NCBI GenBank assembly: GCA_038503035.1
Contig: JAVSML010024584.1
Span: 1 to 64,000 of the forward strand
Direction of reading: 5' to 3'
DNA: 64,000 nt
Source of the DNA: Crocodylus rhombifer
Taxonomy: Eukaryota; Chordata; Crocodylia; Crocodylidae
The notes beneath the pieces were generated by a model that was given only the letters and a program-made list of their open reading frames with translations, did not search any database and was not told where the DNA came from. The position numbers and the translations under genes are program-made. Positions 23,457-36,254 of the stretch are shown piece by piece. Position 1 is the stretch's first letter, and every line of letters begins with the position of its first letter.

Positions 23457-26400
23457 AAAGGAAGTGGACAAAGTGATAGCCTGCCAAGAACATGCTAGAG
23501 CCATGAAGAGAGTGGACTAGTTTGAGATTTTCTTACCTGCATGAGCTCCTGCTGCATGGGAGTCATTCAGTCCGATGAAGGAAAATAAAGTGGGGACCAA
23601 AGAAAAGGATGGAAAATAAGATGGAGGGAAGTTGGGGTATGGCTCAGGTCGAAGGGACTGTGCAGGAGGGAGTTGGAGTGACTTCAGTCAGCAGAGAGAA
23701 TATTGAGTCAAATCTGCATGGCAGGAAGAAGGAAGGATCTTTCATCCTCACAGTCACACTGCTGAATGGGTAGCTGAGTCAACAAGGGTGTCTGTAACGC
23801 ATTGTCCCCTCTCTGTGCAGTTCTTGATTCCAGTTGACAATGACAAGGAGGTGTAAATCCATCTTGGCTCACCTTTTGGTATGGCTCTATTTGCTTTCAT
23901 CCATTCTTGCTGACATTCTGTGTGTATCATTCAGAGGTAGCAATAAATGTATTCCTGTGGGGTGTAAGGGGAACGAGTTAGCTTATTTTCAGCCTCAAAT
24001 TTTTTGATTATCTTTTAAAAAATGCTCATTAACATTTAAGCTTCTAATTCTTGAAACATTTCCTCTGCAAATGTAGGGTGCTTTCAGATGCATTTAAAAG
24101 TTAGTTAAACAGATCAGGACACAGGAAACTGCCCCTTTAACTCAGTTGAGGCAGGCAAGAATGTGATAAACAAGTTGCATAACAGAGTGAACACATACTT
24201 AGAGCCAGTTATGAAGATGCTTTCAAAGAGGGGTTTAATGCTGCATAGCAAAAAATCAGGCATAGTATTTAATTACTTATCAGTCAAGACCCTTCTCTTG
24301 CCCGCTAGTGTATTACGCAAGTTAAGCAAGCTTATGCCACAGACTCCTGTATCTCATTAATGATCAAAATTATAATTCGATTTCTGATTAACTGTTTGCA
24401 TGAGGGAGAGCTTCAATAGAGGTGTTTTGTCTTTTGTTATATTACAAAGTTTGTATTTGTTAAATTCCTCAACCAAAATGAAATTTAGAAATAATGAATC
24501 TCCCAGTGGAGATTCATTTATAATGAATACTCAGACCTTGGCATGTCTGAGTATTGATCATTTTCTTGCAGGAAACTGGAGTAGTACTCCTGGATATGGT
24601 CTTCCAACATAATTTAAAGGGAGCAAGCGCAATAAAAATATCTTAGGCCATTTCATGTTGTTTATTCTAGAAATACATCACCACTGATGGTTAACTTGAC
24701 TTGAGCAGCCTTTTTATGTAATGACAGGGCATTGCAGCAGGTGGGTCCTGCAGTACAGTTAACACATTTCAGAAGTGCACAATGACTGTCAGCTGAAGTA
24801 GGATGGAGGCTGCACCCTGAATGACTTCTATGTAGTAGAAATTTAAGGATAATATGTGTGTGTCACCACTAATAGTATCACAGAAGGTTTATGTAAAGGT
24901 GGATTTTAATGAGTTGATAGTTTGTCAACTTGGAAAATGACAGAGAAATCTTTTTGCATGGTTAACTTTGATGTTTCAACCCTTGAAACAAGGAAAACTA
25001 ATCAAGATGGTTATGAGATTAAGGGTAACAGGCTTTTTTTATCCCTAGTAGAGGGTAATAGGGATCTGCCAATGGCTACATTTTTCCAGGTCCATTAGAT
25101 TCTGAACACCTCACCAGTGAGGTCAGTAATAGCTCCATTTAACAGGTAGGGGAGCCAAGGTACAGCGTGTCAGTCAGCAACTAGAATTCAAATGTCCTGG
25201 GTCCATGCCCAGTACTTTACACACTAGGCCATGCGCATGCTAAACTTTAAGTGTACGAACAGCTCTGTGGACTTCAGTAAGATGAATTTGTATCAGTATT
25301 GGCCGAATCAAAGTCCTGGTGAGTTAATACGAAGTAAATCTGGTGATTGGAAGTTGGATGAGGCACAGAGTATATAGGGATGAAAATTGTATGGTGGAAC
25401 TTGCTAGTGCAATAAGCAGTTCTGTTGTCTTCTAACGATAGCCCATTTATAGAGCCCAAGCAGAATGGCAGATTTTGCTTTTTTTCTGGTTGGCAGCAGG
25501 GTGCATTTAGAGGCATATGTCTTCAGCAGCTGGAGCTAAACTGCTTTTTAAAATTTTTATTTTAAGACTGTAACGTTAAACTGAAATATCATTTTTTTGC
25601 TTTCTCTCTCTACAAACAGATTTCTGTGTCTAATAACTCATGTAAGAGCCATATGAAAGACTTACAATGCAGTGGCTTGGCAGTGAGGAGATTGCTGCTG
25701 CTCTGCAATTATCTGATTTGGAGTCTGACCCCATTTCTCTTGGTTAGTATTTGGTTATAGCTTTCTGGGGTGCTAGGCTTATGACTTTTAGAGATTAGAT
25801 ATTTTAGATATTTTTAGGTTGCTGGCTAATGCTGTTTAGGAATAGGACTTTCATCTGAAAACTGACAGGTCTTTAATTCTTTCTGTTCTGCTTTAGAAAA
25901 ATAATGACTGGAAGGCGCACAGAAATCACAGTGGATTAGACGTATTGATTTCAAGTTGTCTTGTTGCAACAGCAGATGATGATTGTGCACATGTAACATA
26001 ATCATTTTATGTGATCCTTAACATGGGAAACATGCCCTTAGCATGTGCCTGAACATGAAACAGGGAAAATCTTTCCATAGAGTTAGTTCTGCAAATATTT
26101 TAGGTAGAAGAAATTACCTGATGTATTGCCTCTAAAGGCTTCACACAATATACAAATGTTTTGAAAGACTCTGCTTCCAGGGTTTTTAAATTTTTTTTTT
26201 GTCTTGTGACTGGCTGCATGCAGAGTTACCAAAGGGTAAAACGAGTCAACACAAATTCGCATGAATTCCTATTACCTAGTTTAAAAAAATGATATTCAGT
26301 ATATAAATGATGTTTTTCCTTGTTAGCACTAGCTTTCATCTATTCATAAATTATGGAGGAAGGAATCTTGCTATTCATTGCCATACTTAGGAGTGTGTTT

Positions 26401-29400
26401 TTCTTCTGCTTAGTATGTTTGTTTGAAGGATAAGCATGAGAAACTCCTTTTTCCTGACTCGGCACTGCCTTGAACCTTCCATAGCCACTTATACCTGGGC
26501 AAAGTGGGTGGGAAGAGGGCCATATATTGTGATGCTTACGTTGTCCAGGTGTGAACAAAACTACACCAAGTGCAGCACAGTAGAAAATCAAAGCCAACCT
26601 TTGCACCTGACATGGTGTACAGAACTCATGCTCGTGTAACTTCTCAGTGTCAGTCTTTTTCTGCTTTGTTCTAGGAGGGAAACAAAACTAAGGTGATTAA
26701 CACATCTTATAAACCGTTCGACAGTTAAACTGCTAACCATATCTATCACAGGCTGAACTGTAATATTTTCACCAGGTTCTGATTTCAGTTTTCAGCTTCA
26801 TCTTAACAACAGAGATGAGCCAGTTTGTTTGATCCCACATAATTACCACTGATTCCAGTTGGGTAACTGCACATTTTTGGTAATGGAGCCATGCATGCCA
26901 TTAGTATACAAGTGCTATAGACACAATGAAGTAGGAGCATAATTAATTGCATCTGTAAATGCAGTTGAGAAAAACATTGGCATGGGTGGACAAAACTGGA
27001 TAATTCAGTACAGATTACAGTACAGATTTTCAGATTGGGGTCCATGGACTGCTTTTGGGCTGGGTAGTACTTGGTAGTATTCAAATCACATAGTCCTCCT
27101 CCCTCTTTCCAGCTGTATTAAATAGTTCTTGAGGGTTTTTTTTCATTATTACAGCTTCCAACAGATAATGGAAGCTCCAATTTATGGTTCAAATCAAATT
27201 AGGATGGTAGTGACTGCAAATAGTTATGGGCTGGTAGCTGTTTGCATTGCTGATGTGAAATGGGTGTGTTGTCTTGCACCTAATCATGATGAATGGGTTG
27301 TCACTGATTTATACAATCTTCTGTCTTACTGAAGGAAGAGACTGGATTGAAGTTGATTTACTCTCACTTCCTCACCCCTATGATGTCTTTTCACAAATGC
27401 AGTATTACCAACCCTTATGATTGTTGGCATTGTTCTTAAAGTCTCCACTGCAGGAACGTGAAAAACTTTGCTTTTTGTTTTATATATATTTCTAGAAACA
27501 CTGCCTCAGCTGTTTTGTTGCCCTTGTCTTCAGCAACATTTTTTTCAGTGTGTTTTTGCTGTCCTTGTGGGCAGAAGCTTCACCATGGCTGTTTACTTGC
27601 CAGCTACCAATCCTTCCAACAAGTGCTGGGGTATGCAGGTTGTCCTCTTTTTCTCTCTTCATGCCATTGGGTATACATCCTTATCTCATCCCTCAGCACT
27701 CTTTGGGGGCGTTTTCTGATAGCATTTTCTGATAGTTCTGAACTTTTCACAGCAGCCACAGGATAAAACTGATAAAAACCCTGGCTCAAAATAGCTGCAA
27801 TGAAACTGATTTTGAGCTGCAGAAGCACTGGAGGGTTCTGGGCAGATCTGGGGACAGCAGCAGCTTGTTAATTTAAGATTTTCTTCATAGTCACAAGTGC
27901 TAGAAGGTTTGATTAAAATCAGAATATTGTTCCTTGTCCTTTCTCCCCCTGCCCTCCCCCTTTGTTCTTCAGGTGTTTTCTCTCTCTCTTTTCTGGCTAA
28001 CTAATCTCCTAGCAAAAATCACTAGGAGAGTTATCTCCATTATTAGTTCCTCAGGTAGTTCTGTTTTCCTAAAACAAAACTCTACTAAACAAACAAAACA
28101 AGCCAAAATCCTCTGTCCTCTCTGGACATTAGGAGGGGAGCACTTTCCACTCTGCCATCCTTCCCCAGTAGAGCAGCCTGACATCTATTCATAGCTGTAT
28201 CTCCCTGATTTCACTTCTGGGAGCTCTTGCAGACTACCTGTAAATTTACAGACAGTTCACTTAAAAAAAAGAAGGCTAAAACATGCGTCTGTAAAGTCTG
28301 TAAAAAAAAAACTAAGAAACTGCAAGCATGGTATGGGGTGCAATTGGGGGTATTATCAGTGTGTGGGGGAAGTAGGGGGCCCCTGGGATGGGGGTGAAAC
28401 AATGTAAATTTGTTTACTGTAAGAATCATAAAGTTGGTTAAATCTCTAAATTTGACCCCAGCCCTTGTTACTGCTGTCCAGACCTGGCAGAAGGATTACA
28501 TTTACACTATGTAAAACCTGTCCGTAAAAATGCAGTTAAAAAAAAGTGTGGATATCAATAAAAGGCTTGCAGGTTGTCAGTACATAAAAATTATTGGAGT
28601 GGGTGGTTAGCATTTCTTTTAGCAAAATGCCCCACAATCCATGAAGGTCCTGAACTGATCTGGCTGCGACTTCTTAAGGGGACAGACCCCCACCTCACAT
28701 TCACCCAAAACAACAGTAAGCCTAACCAGCAAAACGCACATGATACTTGTGTATCATCAAGTTCATTCTGCCTGTATGTTACACCCATTTTCCTTTCCCT
28801 GTCTTTTGCTTGACTTGTCTATATAGGATTGGAAGCTTTTTGCAAGCAGGGAAACTCTTACTCTCTTTGTTTAGTTCCTAGGAGAATTAGGCCTTGAAGT
28901 CTTTAAGCATTCCTGTATACAAATAAGAAAAAATTACATTCAGCAGAGGTTAAGATGTGTATTCCTCTAGAAACTGGAGAAATAAAGCTTTTTGAACCTT
29001 TTAAATATCTCTTTGCAGTTGCTCTGAATGTTGCAGAAATGCAGAGTTGTGTCACTGCTTTTGTCAAAGAGGTAGGATTATAGGTTGGCCAAGTTGGTCT
29101 TTCTGGTCCATTTGGAAAGGCAATATGTAGTTTAAATCCTGAATAGTGGAGCACACTTTTTTTATTGCATCATTTGGTGGACTGTAAATCATGAAAGAGG
29201 ATGGTATGTAGGAACAGTTTGACTGCATCCTTTGTGTCTGTAAATTAAATGCCTGTGTTAAATATGGGGAAACTTCCCCTCCCACCTGTTTTGAGAGCTG
29301 CTGGCCAAGACTTTCTCATTCTACGGTTGCTCTGTGTAGCAGCATAGACATTTTAAATACCATTCTGAAGGAGAGTTTTAAAAGGATTAAATCCATGAGG

Positions 29401-32400
29401 TAGTAGAAGAAAGCAGGATCCAATCTGCTTAAGAGGAGAACAAAGGGAAGATGCCAATATAAGAAAAGACTTCTGTTCAAAAAATGAATCCTGGAACAAG
29501 GTTAGTGGAAAAATGAATCCTGGAACAAGGTTAGTGGAATAAAGCACACCTGGGCTTCAGTTATGACCAATTCCCCTGTAATTTCTAAGTTGGAAGTAGA
29601 TACTTTGCAAGCGCTTTCTTGTTGTTATTGTACTTCGCATTCTGGTCTTTCCTGGGAAGCACGATTGAAGTGATTCTTGATCAAACTTTGTGAAGCACTG
29701 TTGGCATTACATCTAAGCTATTACAGGAAATCTTTGTGTAGAGCAGTGTTTATGATTACCTCTCCTCTCAATTTAAATACAGTCCTCTCAAATCTTTTGA
29801 AACACTTTCTGAAGATTTGTGTGGTAGAAAGGGCTTGAAGGGCCTGATGTAAAATAAGCTGGCCAGCCCTGTGAATAGCTAACTGCTTTGTAAGAATGTC
29901 ACCCCCCCACATCCCCTCATGTTTTTTGTTTTTTTCCAAGGTGCAAAGTGGTAAAATTGTTTCCTAGCCTGAACTACAAATCCAAGTGAACCTTCTTGCA
30001 CAATTACTTGCTATATTCTTACCCCCCCCCCCCAAATCCTTTTGTGTATAGTTCGTTCATAGAACAAGCGACTTTCCATGCACTGAAGTATGGGGCAACG
30101 GGTTGCCTAGAAGGGAGATTTAAAGCAGTCTTGATTTAACCTCTAAATTGGTTGTAATTCTTTTAAAAGCTTATGCAGTACAGTGATTTGATCCCTCTGG
30201 CGTCTTCTCTAGTGTATAAATTCTTGGATCTTGGCTCATTAAGCTCACAAACTTGACTGCTGCTTCAGTTGGTAACTCTTACTTAGCCTGTATGAAAGGA
30301 GGATCCCATTTAATCTCTCTCTTTGGAGAGCAAGAGATCATTTAGACAATTCAGCTTTCATTGCAGTGGTGCAGTGTATTTGGCATTAACGATTGAAAGC
30401 ATCTCATTCTTTATTGTAAGTCAAGGCTGTTGAGACATTCAGTATATAGGTGTACTGCAATAACAGCGTAATTCATCATGAAGTGTGGGTATCATTAGGA
30501 GGCTGACTGTCCTTGCAAACGCCTTCAGGGTTAATGAGCAGGAAATCTCAGAAAACTGTGGATTGTCCTTGAAAACCTTGAATCATCTTATGCATAAAAT
30601 ATACCTGAAATGTGAAATGCTATTACAGATACTTGATTTCTAGAGTGTTTTTCACTGTGAAAAATACCTGTGGCACCATAGCTACTTCAGCAAATTTCTC
30701 TACGTTTGAGGGTTCTTGTAGAAGGGTCATTCAAACATGTAGCATATTCATTGTTTTAATTTGTGCTGCTTTCCTACAAATCTAAAATTTCCAAAAATTT
30801 GAGTAAGTTGGCTCTTCTAAGTGAAGGGGCTTCTATGTTTTTAAGTAGATACCTGGTTTAGGATTCCAGCTACTGTAACCACATAGATACGCTGGCTATA
30901 CTTCCTAGCCACCTTAGCTCCCATATCTTTTTGATGGAACAACCATTACATTGGTTCCTTTCTATTTTTGCAGGTGAATAAGATGGAGAACCTTTGTTTT
31001 TTTTCCCCTCTTATATGTAGTTTAATCCTTCATGGGCTGTTTGACATTCCCATTCTGACATAACTGCAACATATCCTTGTCCATTCTTTTAGGGAGAGAG
31101 AAATGTCTGGTTAGGGCTATGGACCAGAAGACAGGAGTTGTGAGTATCATAATTGTGTGATCTTGGGGCAGCTAATCTCAGTCCATTTCCTAATCAGGAA
31201 AATGTTTAGTTTTACACGGGCTTAGTATATGTAAAACACTTCGAGGTTATAAAGATGAAAGGTATGGATATGCTGAATATTTTTAAAAAGCAACATACAA
31301 GCAAGGCAGATAATGCATCTGGAGGGCAATTTCTAGTTCTATTATCCCTTCCCTCCCTTCCTGTTTGTTTCGACTTGCTTAAGGAATGAGTATCCTTAGA
31401 TTTTTAAAAGACAGTGATTCTCCCCACTCCCCCTCAGGCTCCCCTCAGTCATATCAGTATCTATTTCTTTGACCCTTTTAATGAGCATAAGAAACTAAGT
31501 GTGGTGTGGGAAGAGAGAATTTTTTGCCTGTCATTGAAACCACCTGGTTCGGAATATTTTTCCTGTAGTTTTAAATAATCAAACGTAACAGATATTTTTG
31601 TCTTTTAGTATTTGTTCCACTGGCTGTTTAAAAAATAAGAAGCTATTCAGGTAGTAACTACAAAGGGTATAATTCATGCTTCTTTTTTTCCCCTTATGTA
31701 ACAGAAACTCTTCTCTATACTGACTTGTAGTCTTGAGTGGAAAAATGGGCATTGAAACACTGAATCTTGTATATGCTTTGCATGTGGCATATTGTCTTTT
31801 ATAGATTCAGAAGTACTCAAACTGGTTGGTGGTTTTACTTGAGTGCAGTCAGTTGCTGCTGTTTCAGTGTGGTGTATAGCTAATATTAGGTATTGGACGA
31901 CTGTCTGAAGGAGGGGTGATGTGGGCAGCCTAGGAGGAGAAACTCTAGGAGCAGCTAACCTTCAGAAGACTAAGCTGCATTTTAACTTTTTAATGATAAG
32001 AAACAAGCTCCAGGAAGGATACATAAAATAGCAGTTTCTCCCACTCAAAGCCATTTTTAAACTTCTTTTAGTTTGACTAAAAATTTTTATACTTCAGTAA
32101 TCAAAGGAATTCATTATTTTAAGTTCAAAGTCCTTATCGTTGTACTGATTTGATCTTGAATTAATGCTATTGATCTGTGCCCTATTTCTGGGGCATAGGT
32201 GGTAGCAGGCTTGTTACAGTGACATAAATGTATGCCAACTCAGAGTAAAAGCTTGAGTGCGTTTAAAAACTCACAAGCAATAAAAGGGACAGTTCAAGGA
32301 AAATTGGATGTATTTAGCTCATTCCAGTAATCTGAAAACTTGTATAGTTGAAAGCTAATTACAGCTGGCACTTTTAAGGGCAGTGCAGATGGAGGTGATT

Positions 32401-32787
32401 GTACTGAGTCTTTTGTAATGCCAGCAGTGCAGCAGTCTCATGTAAGGTCAATTTGCTTTAGATTCTTTCCTTTCAACTTCTTCTGAAATGGTCTTTAACT
32501 TACAAATTCGATATTATCAAGGTGTTCGTTTAATGTATGTTGGTTTCGTTTGATGATATTTGTTCAAAAAATAAACACAGGATGAAATAACTTGACATGA
32601 CGCGTTTCTGCCCCCTTCCCTCCCTCCCTTCGTCTTGGTCTGTTAACCCTGAAGATTTTACCGAGTTATTAATTGCGAAGATTCTGCCTTATGTGCTGCA
32701 GACAAGTTACACAGGTTGTTTTGCCAAGGCTAGATAGAAAACAATAGCTTCAAAAGCATAGAAACAACAAGAAAACATTGTCTGAAG
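23457..32787. other. Presumed intron, no gene
   Basis: About 9.3 kb of AT-rich sequence with no recognisable exon. Minor structures only: paired short hairpins at 24495-24555, an exact 29-bp tandem duplication at 29481-29538, and a run of 12 C at 30022-30033. The longest open frames (about 100 aa at 27458-27766) show no known protein and no codon structure I trust. Confidence 0.5.
29481..29538. repeat. Exact 29-bp tandem duplication
   Basis: 29481-29509 and 29510-29538 are identical (starting 'aaaatgaatcctggaaca'). A recent local duplication. Confidence 0.9.
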
Positions 32788-32989
32788 TAGGGGTGCTTAA
32801 CCCCTGGCCCACAGGCTAGATCCGGTCCCTGGCTGTGTCATCTGGCCTGTGGGGCTCCCCATGAATCTGTGGTGACTCCCACGGGCCATGGCTGTGCACA
32901 GTGGATTGGGAATGCAGGGCCCCATCCGGCTCAAGGCCAGCCCCGTGCCATTCATCTGGCCCATGAGACCAGAGCTGTGAGCACCACTG
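32788..32989. mobile_element. hAT-like MITE (family copy 1)
   Basis: Starts 'taggggtgcttaacccctgg' and ends 'gctgtgagcaccactg', so the termini are imperfect inverted repeats of a 'cagtggtgctcaacc'-type end. The flanking 8-mers gtctgaag and atctagag agree at 5 of 8, a possible decayed duplication. The internal 'ggggctccccatgaatctg' is the reverse complement of a segment in the copies at 40412 and 41174. Confidence 0.65.
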
Positions 32990-35900
32990 ATCTAGAGGTT
33001 AGTCTTTTGCTGGCCAGAAGCTTCTGTCGTACAGGCAAAGCCCACTGGACAGTCTGAGAAGTTAGACTTTCCTAAGCCCCTGTCAGGGGAGGTAGGACTT
33101 TTACAAGGTAAACATGTACGTGGATGTTCTTTCTTAAAATCTTTGTCCATTTATGGCTATGCTTCCTGCTGTGAAGAGTCACCTGTGTTTGGGCTGAAGA
33201 AGGCTGTCTGATCACTGCTGGTAACAAGCTTGCAGAGGGAAGGTCTGTTGGGACTGAACCCAGTCAAACCTGCTGGCTAAGGGCACTGCGGCCCAGTGCC
33301 AGTCTAAGTAGATTACCTTTCCTGAGGCAAAACATTGACTTATCCTTGCTGGCAAGAAACATTCCCGAGAGACTACCAAAGGGTCAGCGACCTTTACTAA
33401 GACTGTCGCAGCTTCACTGATTTACGGTAACAGAAGTAGGATGAGTCCTAAGTAGCCACCAGGATGTCAGCTGCTTCTACATCTGCTTTGAGTGGAGTTA
33501 GATGACACAGGGATTAAAACACTACCAGAATGGCTATCCTGGCATCAGCATAGGGGGACTGTGCCAATGACACTAATCATGAGAAATTTTAAGAAAAGCG
33601 GAGTCTAGTGTAGACACAGCTAGCAGTGTGAGGGGCAGATGAGGAAAGGAGTCTGTCCTGCCCTCATACTTTAACAGACATGTGCTTGCCCCTCTAAAAA
33701 CTAAGGAAGTTACTTGAAACTAACTGTGATGGTCAGCAGTGTTATTAAATCCGTGGTTTTGTTTTTATCTCGAGCCTTGCAATATTTCTTTAACATCCTA
33801 ACTCTTGAAGGTGTTAGATTAATAAAATAAGATTATGATGTTAAAAGTTTCTAGTACTGCAGTTGTTGCAGAAGATCCTGAAAACATAGAAACTTAAAGG
33901 CTCAAAAATGTAAGTAAAAAAACACAACTTCTTTTCTGTTTTAACTTGTTAAATTTTTTTTACCCAATATGGTTAGTTAAGAGAAGCTGATTCTTTACTT
34001 TTAAATGCTTGGGGTCAACAGTACTGAGTTAGATATATCTCACATTGAAGTAAATAGGAATTTGGTCTGACTAAAGGGTAGGAGCTCAAATTCCAGTTTT
34101 CTGGAAAAACTGATTTATTTTAGATAATTTTTAAAACCGCAGTATCATTTTTATTTCAATTAGGCTTCTACATTCATTGTCTAAAAGGACCTGGCTTTTT
34201 GAGTAAGTGGCTACTTCTTCCTTTACTCNNNNNNNNNNTTGTTCAATTAAATCCTCCCCAATAGTTGTTTATTTTTTTCTTTAGTCTTATCAGTTAATAG
34301 CCATTGAACAGTCTTGACATTCATGAGCTATGATCTTAATATTCTTTCACATTTTCCTGGTTTAGATTACCTCCTCGTCTGTTTTTGGTCTGTATCCCAT
34401 TTTCCCATGCTTATCTCAATTTTTTTTTCAGTTTTAATTGCAATTTTTTGTTAGCAATTTATATTTCTACTACCTTATGTATTGAAACCTTTGAAATTTG
34501 ATGTACATGGATCAAATGCTTGTCTTTTTCAGTATTAGAATAATAGTAACACAGTGTGTGTTTGGTTTTAAAGTAACAGTGAAATATTTTACACAAAGTT
34601 GTGTCAGAGTTTCGTCTTTTTAATTTCATCCAAATGTCTGTTGTCCTGCCAGCAGAGTTTTTCAAACAGTGCTGTTGTTAGCAGTGTTGTAGGTCTGATT
34701 TTGAGTTATTTTCATTGTATTTTCTGTCGCAGTTTGTTTTGTTTTTTTTTATTTACCCTATTTTTATTTTCTTAGCTGACTCTTGGCTGTGCTTTTAATT
34801 ATTACAGCCACTTTTTTCCATTTAGTCCAAGATTAGTAGCATATACTGTGCTCATCTTGTGCTCATTTCTTAGATAACATTTGTGGTTCAAGTCACTATT
34901 ATTATTGTTTTGTCATTTTCCCCATCTTCATCAGTTCTAGCATAATTTAATTGTTGATATTATTTTAAATCAACATTTAAAAAAAGCCTTAAAATTATGT
35001 GTATGTATTTATCATATATTTTAAAATATCACTTATAACAATCTTTCAAAAGTAAAGTGCAATGATATAAAGACAGATATGGAAAACTCCTTTAAAATTA
35101 ATGTTTGTTTTTCATTCAACTAAAAGAAATAGCTTTTCCATGTAATCCTTCTCTGATTTGCATAAACATTTGACTACTCATTAAAAACTCATTTGAAACG
35201 CTAAATGCCACATGGTAAGTCTATGTCCATTGTAACAGAGGCAGGCAAATCTCTGCTTATAAATTATCATTGGAAATTCTACCAGGTGTCAGATTACAGA
35301 TCAGAAAACTATTTGATTTTTAAACTATGAAAAGAAGATAATTGCACAATTTTAAAACCGTTTTGTTTGAGTAGCAGTCTAAAAGTAATATTTGAATATA
35401 ATTTAAGTAAAATTATTTAATCTGAAGTGCTAGGTCTAGTAGACAAAAGCTAGTATATTCAAAGTTGAGCTCAACACCATGTTCTTAACTTGTATAAAGT
35501 CCTTTATCCCTACTTCCTCACATTCTTAGCTCGCAAGTCCATCTGCACTACTGTTAAATTTCTTGATTTTCCCCTTTATATGTTTTTAAATTTGTTTGTT
35601 CAACTTCCTTAGTCTTTCTGGATTATTTTTATACATTCTTTTTATGCAGATTTCCTCCTTCCTTTTGGCGCAATGCTGGGGCGGGCTGCAGGGGGGAGCC
35701 TCTGATCACCTAATGACAGATATAATTATTAGCTTGCCTGAGAAAAGACATGGGTGGCTTTATAAAGTTGTTATAAGACTTAGAACTTGCAAGGGTATTG
35801 TGCCAGTGTGGACCTGATTGAATATTTCAAGCAATATGGCTGAATATTTTTTCATCTCTTTAAGGCTAGATTTTAGCTCATACAGTGGACTAGCTAACAG

Positions 35901-36086
35901 GTTGTTCACCTGAAAGTACTCGATGTGAAGCTAGACATTATCTACCATCATAGGATCATCTGACTATGTGACAGTAAAGTGGAATAGCTTCCTTCTTGTA
36001 AATAAATAATACCTGATGAATATTTGATTCTTCTGTGGCATCCAGTATATTGTTAAATGGGTTAATAATTACTTTTTCTGTTATAG
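32990..36086. other. Presumed intron with assembly gap
   Basis: No gene seen. It holds the 10-N gap at 34229-34238. The last 16 bases are the polypyrimidine tract and AG acceptor of the MGAT5 exon at 36087. Confidence 0.6.
34229..34238. other. Assembly gap (10 N)
   Basis: Ten N bases. The true gap length is unknown. It falls within presumed intron and disrupts no recognised feature. Confidence 0.99.
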
Positions 36087-36254
36087 ATTTGAAGAAAACT
36101 CTTGCAGTCCTACTCGATAATATCTTGCAGCGTATTGGAAAGCTAGAATCCAGGGTAGAGATTCTTGTACTTAATGGGACGGGAGCAAACTCAACCAACA
36201 GTACTACCACCGCTGCTCCCAGTTTAGGAGCAGTTGAGAAACTCAATGTAGCAG
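36087..36254 (+). CDS. MGAT5: MGAT5 internal coding exon (luminal stem)
   Basis: This exon encodes part of N-acetylglucosaminyltransferase V, the type II Golgi membrane enzyme that adds the beta-1,6 GlcNAc branch to N-glycans. It is preceded by a pyrimidine tract ending 'ctgttatag' and followed by the donor 'gcag|gtgggt'. It is 168 nt and starts and ends in phase 1, so the Asp codon at each edge is split G|AT. The peptide starts DLKKTLAVLLDNILQRIGKL, which I recognise as human MGAT5 from about residue 81. It continues through a Thr/Ser-rich stem with three N-glycosylation sequons (NGT, NST, NST) and ends at EKLNVA. Compared with the human protein as I remember it, the variable TTTAAPSLGAVE stretch is one residue longer. 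This is the stem between the membrane anchor and the catalytic domain. The preceding exon, with the cytoplasmic tail and transmembrane helix, was not found and probably lies 5' of the window. Confidence 0.95.

Noticed and set aside
1..36086. Upstream MGAT5 exon encoding the cytoplasmic tail and transmembrane anchor
   Set aside because: I looked for the sequence before DLKK (ending near GPYAGVMTAY in human) on the + strand and did not find it. It is probably 5' of the window. A translated search would settle this.
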